Source: Carex sylvatica
Taxonomy: Eukaryota > Streptophyta > Magnoliopsida > Poales > Cyperaceae
DNA length: 64,000 bases
Direction of reading: 5' to 3'
Assembly (NCBI GenBank): GCA_964058845.1
Contig: CAXKVR010000027.1
Coordinates: forward strand, 206,704-270,703
This document shows, in pieces, positions 57,679-64,000 of the stretch. How positions within the stretch are numbered: the first letter of the stretch is position 1; the number at the start of each line of letters is the position of its first letter. Position numbers and translations under genes: made by a program. Below the pieces are notes generated by a model. That model ran no database searches and was not told where the DNA came from. It worked only from the letters and a program-made list of their open reading frames with translations.

Positions 57679-57868
57679 GAAATAAATCTGCTGTTATTTT
57701 TTGAGAATAACAAGAAACTGTTATTCCGATCTCAACTGTTGGTTTTTTTATTGAGATTCGTGTATGAAAATATTACTTCGTTGAGATTCACGTATAGAAA
57801 AATTGGAACGGTTAGAATTGGAATAACAGGTTTGGGAATAACAGCCTGCAGCCAGCAGATTTATTTCC
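57679..57868. mobile_element. Foldback MITE, about 190 bp
   Basis: The left end AAATAAATCTGCTG and right end CAGCAGATTTATTT are inverted. GAATAACA words face each other further in. It has the look of a small foldback element; TSD not resolved. The 79-codon plus-strand frame across it is not a gene. Confidence 0.55.
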
Positions 57869-58460
57869 TGTTCGACTTTTCATGGAAGACATGTAAAGGT
57901 GCTGGGTGTGTGTAGACAGTAGACACACACATGCAAATTTATTGTATTAAATTTAGTTATACATGCAAGCTTTGATCACTATTCTTGGGTAAGTGCAACG
58001 GTTTTCCAAGAAAACACTTTGAAATATTTTCGCTTCTTATTTATACTCTGCACGTCTGTATTGTGTTCATGTTTATCTCTGATTCATTGTCCAAGAATTC
58101 ATCTCTATTTAGCAACCATACAACTAATTTCCTTATTCATTGTTCCGAAATTTTTATTAATAGTTAAAAGAAAAAAAAAATATATCATGTCTCCCGTGGA
58201 AATTCGAAATGTGATATTTCCCCTGAATTATCTACTATTATACCTCTCAATTATCCATGTAATTCTCTGAATTATCCAGTGAAATTACATGTGTCCAATT
58301 TTTTTGGATTATCAAGTTAAATTAGTTTTTTTACCTAATTTTAATAAATAATCCAATAAAATTATAACTTTTTTCTAACCAATATAATTACATGTTTATT
58401 GACTAATTTAAGTTGTTTTCTTAATTTTTTAGAACGGTTACGAGATACTCATCCATCAAG
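57869..58460. other. AT-rich intergenic DNA
   Basis: Words such as GAATTATCCA(T/G)TGAA repeat. Overlapping short frames at 57985-58270 are low-complexity. No feature supported. Confidence 0.4.
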
Positions 58461-58880
58461 ATCATGATTAATTTTTAATTTTTGTAAGAATGTTAATAAT
58501 AAAAATTTGGTAATTTAACTAATATTTCTATTATCGTCAGCAACACTTGTGCGTCATGGAGCATCATTCAGATCATGATTAATTTTAATTTTCGTAAGAA
58601 TGTTAATTACAAAAAAAATTGACAATCTGAATAACATTTTTGTTATTTGTCAGCAATACTTGTGCGTCATAGAGCATCATTCAGATCATAATTAATTTTT
58701 AATTTTTATAAGATAAAAAAATTTGGCAATCTGAATAACATTTTTGTTATCATCAGCAACATTTATGCATCACGGAGCATCATCTAGATCATGATTAATT
58801 TTTAAATTTTGTAAGAATATTAACTATAAAAAATTTGACAATCTGAATAACATTTTTGTTATCGTTAGCAACACTTGTGC
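58461..58880. repeat. Tandem repeat, four units of 103-113 bp
   Basis: Units begin ATCAT(G/A)ATTAATTTT at 58461, 58572, 58685 and 58788. Each contains GTAAGAAT or a variant, a CAATCTGAATAACATTTTTG-type middle, and ends GTCAGCAA(C/T)ACTTGTGCGTCA then GAGCATCAT. The units differ by scattered changes and small indels, so the array is not very young. Confidence 0.85.
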
Positions 58881-59987
58881 TTTCTTATCAATTTTTCTGA
58901 ACAATTCGACGTGTGCAAGTCTTATTGTTCAGATCTTGTAATATGTCAACCTTTAATCGAATACGCATATAAATTTGCTCTGGTAATTTTAATATTCCTT
59001 CAATTTTTATGGTGCATCTAGCGATTTCTATTCTTCATAAGGGTATTTTATATAAATAGCATATCCTTAAAAAAAGAAAAACTAATTCTAGATTATTCAG
59101 CGAATGAGAAAAAAAAAAAAGAATCTAATTCCGTTGAATAATCCAGAGAACTTGGTCATATATTTTGCTGGATAATTCAGCGAAAATGTCATATTTGAAA
59201 TTCCTATGAAGCCGTGATATTTTTTGTATTTTTATTTTGTTTTATGTTATTAATAAATTTTTTGGTTCATTGTTAACGCATGAAGAACTGAAGATCCATT
59301 ATTAATAATGAAACTTAACAACAACAAAAAAAATCATCGTCTAATTAACAATTTGTCCCTATTTAAAAGTAATTGCTACATTTAATTAATAATTTGTTCC
59401 TCTAACGAATTAGTGCTTCTCTTTGATTACTATTCTGAACGAGTATAATTAAATAACTACAATGATTTTGCAACTTTTTTTATAATGCTAATTCCCTCAC
59501 GCATCCTTTTTTCTTTTTAACTCGAGATGAAAAGCATAAAAAGGGTCCCACTTTGTAATCGCCACAACACAAATTAACAGACACGCCCCCCTTCTTTTCT
59601 TTTCTTTTATTTTCTTTTCCCATGATCTGAAGCTAAACCACAAGAGAAAAAGTGCACGACCATAGATGCTTAAAAAAATACAATCCATGCAATGATTGCA
59701 ATCCAAACACAAATGTTAGTGGAACTGCAAAAGTTAGGGAAAAGGAGGAGATTTGGATTATGAAAATAGTGCGAGTGTGCGTTGTGATATGAGATCTTGC
59801 TTTCTCAAGAAATAAATATTTTCTCTTGCATGGGGCGGTGCGGTGTTGTATGTAATTGTCGGCACGGCCTTTGACAAAATGTTAACTCGATCCCAATGTT
59901 TTTGTAAATATAAAAATAAAATAAAAACGAACTGCATCCGAATCCGGGCCTGATTTGAGACGGATCCTAGACACTAATCGGGTATCA
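58881..59987. other. Intergenic DNA
   Basis: No gene recognised. About 59090-59260 resembles 4060-4330 (GAATAATCCAG, TATGTTATTAATAAA). The minus-strand frame 59497-59712 has no domain and is T/C-biased. Confidence 0.4.
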
Positions 59988-59995
59988 ACTTGGTC

Positions 59996-60462
59996 TAGGG
60001 GTGTAAACGGATTCGATAATATCTGATTTCGTCCGAATTCAAATTCAAAAAAGTACTTAAATTATCCAATCCGTATCCCTATCCGAGACTATTTGTATCC
60101 GTATCTAAAAAATTATAACAGATACAGATACGATAAGACTTTTACTATCCGTATCCGACCGTTTACACTTTAAACCACAACAAATATGATATATGTTCTT
60201 AAATTAATTTATTAAATTACATATTGTACTAATAATTTATTAAATTGCATATAGATATATATTTTGATGAATAATATAACACTATGACATAATTAATGAC
60301 TAATATTTTAATAATATAATATATATTTTGCAACTAACAAGCTAATTATGAAAAATATCTGTATCCGTCTGATATCCAATCTGTATTGAAAAATTATAAT
60401 AGATACGGATAAGGATACGATAAGATCACTATCCGATCCGTATCCGACCGTTTACACCTCTA
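59996..60462. mobile_element. hAT-type MITE, 467 bp, perfect TSD
   Basis: The left end TAGGGGTGTAAACGGAT faces the right end CCGTTTACACCTCTA; the 8-bp TSD ACTTGGTC is at 59988-59995 and 60463-60470. Internal ATCCGTATCCGA-type repeats on both strands are characteristic of GTGTAAACGG-ended non-autonomous hAT elements found widely in plants. No frame. Confidence 0.9.
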
Positions 60463-60470
60463 ACTTGGTC

Positions 60471-60595
60471 AAATATATTACGGTAATGCGTATTGGTTGG
60501 ATTGATGTATGATTCAATTCGAAAAATATTAACCTATGGTAACGCGTGTTTGCTGGATTGATGATTCAATTCAAAATATTTTGGTAGTCACTACC
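60471..60595. repeat. Degenerate tandem repeat T, two units
   Basis: Two units of about 55 bp with GGTAA(T/C)GCGT, TTG(G/C)(T/T)TGGATTGATG and GATTCAATTC. Together with ACACTAATCGGGTATCAA at 59971 it forms a block duplicated at 62713-63010. Confidence 0.7.
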
Positions 60596-62533
60596 AAGTC
60601 TTTCAAAAAAAAAATTAATGATAATAAAATGACGGAACTTTTTATTACACGGAATAAATATCTCTGTCTACTTATTATACTAATTAAATGATCAAACAAA
60701 CTATAACCAACAATGAAAATAAACAAATAAAATAAAATAGTGGACAATATAAATCATTCCTTTCACACAGAAAATGGAATATAATTGTCTATCTTGTCCA
60801 CATGTTTCCCTTCCCTTGATTTATAAAATATAGTTTTCATTGGCACCATTCCTAATTTTTCTTTTTTCTTTTTTCTTTTTTCTTTTTTCTTTTGAAGGTC
60901 AGTTAGCCACCATTTCTAATTTCGTTTATACTCAAATTAAGAAGGTTGCATAAGCGAACAAGATATTTATTCTTGTGAATTATCTTGTTATATAATATTG
61001 TAAGTTCGTGAACTGTTTTTATTGTTTCCAATAACAATAACTTGTGTTCAGAGAATTGTATTTTTTTCTTAACTTACTATGATAATTTTATTTCTCAAAG
61101 GGGCCAATTTTTTTTTTTATCCTCCATAAATTAAAAAGTTCAAAACATGTCTTTCATTTTTTAATTTTAAAATTGCCCCAACTGTCAGAAATTTCTTCAA
61201 AACAGCTCAAAATTTTGGTAGTTCTATTTTTTTCCATTTTTAAATTGAGGATTAATTGAATAGTAAAATTATTAATCAATTAATATTTTTAATGATTAAT
61301 ATCAATCTCACATTAAAAAAACTCTTACTAAATGACATAACAAAACAAAAACATTGTATTAATTTGAATGCTTCAACAATTATATATGGTTTTATTGTAT
61401 GATCCGTGTGATAAAAGAAATACAAAATTTTTGACGTCATCAATTTGTGCCTTCTTGTTATAATACATATGTGCATTTGTTTTAAGTCGTTCTCTCATTT
61501 CTAAAGCACTTATAGATTGTACATGTATTTCTTTGAGACATCTCTCGTAAACAGGCGAGGCTAGGGCAAGGGATAAGATAGAGAGGCAATATTTTCACCT
61601 AGAATGCGATCTCTGAGGAAGAAACTTCAAACAGATGTATCTCGGAGCTTGAGTGCCCGATTTTATCATATGACCACTTTTCAGAAAGCTTGCGAGAAAA
61701 TTTTTCTAGCATAAAAAAATCAAAGGGTGCTACCTCAAAACTTGAGTTGAAGTTTCTGATTAATTCTTACAAATTTTCAATTTAGTACTCCTTTATCAAG
61801 TTATCTATTTTGTACTACGTTTTCTTAGGCATTGTTCATAACTTCATATAAATGTATAAAGTCTCAAATTTAGGAAGCCTTTTGTTATATTTTCATTTTT
61901 TTTTAGTTAAAATGTTATTCATTTAACTAATACTATTTGATATTTTTTTTAGACATTGTTTATTGTTTATTTAAATGTATGAAGTATCAGATCTACGTTT
62001 TTTGTTATTTTTTATTTTTTTTATTTCAAATGTTATTCTTGTAAATATTTTCATTTTAAAATTTAGTTTAATGTTTTTTATATTCAAATTTAGGATATGC
62101 TATTAAAAAAGATTTAGTTTAGTATTTTCCTTCTGAGATTTAAAGAGAAAAAAAAACAACCAGAACAGCCAATAATCCTAGCAGTTGGTGCACTTTAAAA
62201 AAAATGAGAGCATATTTGAAAATTTTTAATTATTGGAGGATATTAAAAAAGATGGTTACAAATGGCTACACTTAGGAGTGAAAACAGAGAGAATATATAT
62301 ATATTTTTTTTAACGGGATAAAAATTCCCGATCATAATTTATTTTCTGTTTATTTTCAACGATCTGATTATAATTTGAATTATGATTTGAATATGTGGAC
62401 AGAGATGTCTATCGAAAGTCTCGTCATTCCTACGTATCGACAATTCCTAAGAATGTATCCTTTTTCGATTTTTTTTTTTTTTACCTTTTCTATTAATAAA
62501 AAAATCGGATAATTTGATACCATAGACACTAAT
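60596..62533. other. AT-rich intergenic DNA
   Basis: No gene recognised. A (TTTTTTC)n run lies near 60858-60892. At about 61615-61730 a fragment resembles the LTR family of insertions A and B (CACTTTTCAGAAAGCTTGCGAG). No TSD or limits found. Confidence 0.45.
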
Positions 62534-62712
62534 GAATTCATACCCTCTGAGGTAACATAATATTTCTGTTTGGATCATGACCGTCCGATCAGAATCCAAA
62601 CCAATTCTGTTTGAGATAGAATGCACGGGCCCGCTTTAATAGTCGTGCATATTTTAATTGAAGGGCTCAGATTCAAACAAAAATATTATGTTACCTTAGG
62701 TGATACGAATTC
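62534..62712. mobile_element. Mutator-type MITE, 179 bp
   Basis: Opens GAATTCATACCCTCTGAGGT and closes, inverted, TGAATTCGTATCACCTAAGG. AGGTAACATAATATTT repeats inverted inside. The perfect 10-bp TSD AGACACTAAT is at 62524-62533 and 62713-62722. Related in its ends to F1 and F2 near 34.7 kb. Confidence 0.85.
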
Positions 62713-62755
62713 AGACACTAATCGGGTATCAAGGTCAAGAATTCTACTTGGTCAA

Positions 62756-63010
62756 AAATATTAACCTGATGGTAATGCGTGTTGGTTGGATTGATGTATG
62801 ATTCAATTAAAAAATATTAACCTGATGGTAATGCGTCTTTGTTGGATTGATGATTTAATTCAAAATATTAACCTGATGGGAACGCCTGTTGGTTAGCTTG
62901 ATAATTTACCCTTGATAGCTTCTATCAATTTAAGAAAAATATATTGGATTGATGATTTAATTCAAAAATATATAACTTGATGGTAATGCGTGTTAGTTGG
63001 ATTGAAGATT
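62756..63010. repeat. Tandem repeat T, about four units
   Basis: Each unit reads AT(T)AACCTGATGGTAATGCGT-like, then TTGGATTGATGATTCAATT-like. Unit length is about 50-60 bp; the third is followed by a divergent insert (62900-62940). Homologous to 60471-60595. Confidence 0.8.
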
Positions 63011-63195
63011 GACTATTTACTTAAATAGTTGTGGATTGAAAGTTTCCAATTCCAATTCACAAGCAAGCAATCAGAACTTTTTTGAATTTACAGAAGTCAA
63101 ACAAAAGAAAATAATTTACGAAAATTGATGAATAGTAACTTCAAGTCAAACAAAACTATCAATAATTTACAAGACTTAATTTTAAGTCCCATTTA

Positions 63196-63572
63196 GTGAG
63201 GCTATGGTAATATGCATATTACACAATGTTTCGAACTATAGTTTTATATTTTTTATTTATATCTTTATTTTTAATATTTAAATAATCAATATGTTAATAT
63301 GATTTTCACATGAATATATATATCCAGATCAAATTTTACATTTCTTTTTTAATTTTTTACTTCTTTTTAAATAAGTAGAAAATCATATGAAAATTATGAA
63401 TCAACTTATCTAAAAGAATAGTAGAAATCTTAAAAAATATATAAAATTAAAATTTTAAATATATTTTCATATAAAAATCATATTTAACTGTTCAAATTAA
63501 ATGTTTGAATTTTGAAAATAAAATTATAATGGTATGAATAGATCCGGAATTTCCACATTACCATAGCCTCAC
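63196..63572. mobile_element. AT-rich foldback MITE E
   Basis: Ends GTGAGGCTATGGTAAT and ATTACCATAGCCTCAC are inverted copies. The inside is very AT-rich; GTTTGAATTTTGAAAATA near 63510 recalls the shared MITE core. The next MITE is inserted at its right tip. Confidence 0.75.
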
Positions 63573-63574
63573 TC

Positions 63575-63761
63575 GGGAGAGTATCCTCTGCGGAGTATTC
63601 TCTACGGAGCTGTGCGGAGTTTTTAATATGGTCCGTTCGTTTTGATCGGACGGACCAGATTAGAAAGGCCTAAATTTGAGATCTGATCTGATTCGTTCGA
63701 TCAAAATAAACAGATCAAATTAAAAGCTCTACAGAAATACTCCGCAGATGATAGCGTTCCA
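63575..63761. mobile_element. Mutator-type MITE, family D, 187 bp
   Basis: Perfect 9-bp TSD GCCTCACTC at 63566-63574 and 63762-63770. Ends GGGAGAGTATCCTCTGCGGA and, inverted, TGGAACGCTATCATCTGCGG. The middle GGTCCGTTCGTTTTGATCGG matches MITE D upstream of MED23 copy 1. Confidence 0.9.
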
Positions 63762-63770
63762 GCCTCACTC

Positions 63771-64000
63771 AGCCTCATTTTCATTTTTTTCTTGTTTGTT
63801 TGTACGTTCTACACGAGATTCTCTCAGCGCAGAATCCCTCGTGGGCCAGGCCTTGATGATCCATGAGCCCAAAGTCAAAAGTGGTAAATATGGGCCATTG
63901 TTCGTTTCAATTTATGTTTGAACAATTTGTTCATGGATTTTTTTATTTTTCATGCACCTCTTGACTTCGGGCCATTAGGTTAACGCCTTAGGGTTTTTGT
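63771..64000. other. Window edge, unassigned
   Basis: Sequence with GGGCCA(G/T)-type words (GTGGGCCAGGCC, TATGGGCC, CGGGCCATTAGG) and a final CTTAGGGTTTTTG. GGGCC(C/A) and AGGGTTT words are frequent in promoters of plant housekeeping genes, so a gene may begin just beyond the window. No coding frame inside. Confidence 0.3.

Noticed and set aside
1..64000. CRISPR array, operon, prophage or bacterial system
   Set aside because: Introns, plant transposons and plant proteins throughout; tandem repeats here lack unique equal-length spacers.

Overview
This is plant nuclear DNA, AT-rich, with interrupted genes, GT-AG introns and a dense load of transposable elements. The MED23 and MYB proteins and the hAT, Copia, LINE and Ulp1-carrying element families are all angiosperm types. 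MED23 residues recalled from grass proteins resemble this locus more than Arabidopsis does, so a non-grass monocot or an early-diverging angiosperm is a reasonable guess. I cannot name the species from the sequence.

Three host loci stand out. (1) A direct tandem duplication of the Mediator tail subunit MED23: copy 1 at 21443-31749 and copy 2 at 35374-52998. Each has 21 coding exons with matching boundaries and phases, and each gives an open frame (1560 and 1565 aa by my splicing). Homology runs from about 21318 to 31895 and again from about 35165 to 53135, with a 3.3-kb spacer. (2) An R2R3-MYB gene at 56133-57058, three exons of 133, 130 and 421 bp, close to the MYB20/42/43/85 and MYB40/99 types. 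(3) A broken F-box/FBD-like gene on the minus strand at 6911-8193.

Left part (1-20.6 kb): foldback MITEs, including three back-to-back palindromes at 4981-6291; the F-box pseudogene; then a nested stack. A decayed transposon-type gene with an Ulp1-protease domain starts near 9446 and reaches 18684. It is cut by two inverted solo-LTR-like insertions of one family (10159-16796, TSD TCCAC; 18683-20263). The first of these is itself cut by a complete 4.9-kb hAT element (10519-15418, 8-bp TSD AACGCGAC) whose 704-aa transposase reads through intact.

Middle (20.6-53.1 kb): the two MED23 copies. Copy-specific intron insertions can be dated after the duplication because the other copy keeps the empty site: SINE tails and a foldback MITE in copy 1; in copy 2 a SINE with a 5S rRNA-derived segment, a 1.4-kb composite insertion in intron 17, and an antisense 5.55-kb Ty1/Copia element in intron 20 (46791-52340, TSD GTTTA, tRNA-Met PBS, polypurine tract, decayed gag-pol).

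Right part (53.1-64 kb): a 5'-truncated LINE tail with a 12-bp TSD, a hAT-type MITE, the MYB gene, minisatellite-like tandem repeats, a second hAT MITE, and Mutator-type MITEs with 9-10-bp TSDs.

The genes do not form a pathway or operon. The coherent story is a duplicated single-copy-type Mediator gene in a transposon-rich neighbourhood. I found no CRISPR, prophage, rRNA operon or tRNA gene. All exon coordinates come from reading splice signals and conserved protein frames by eye.
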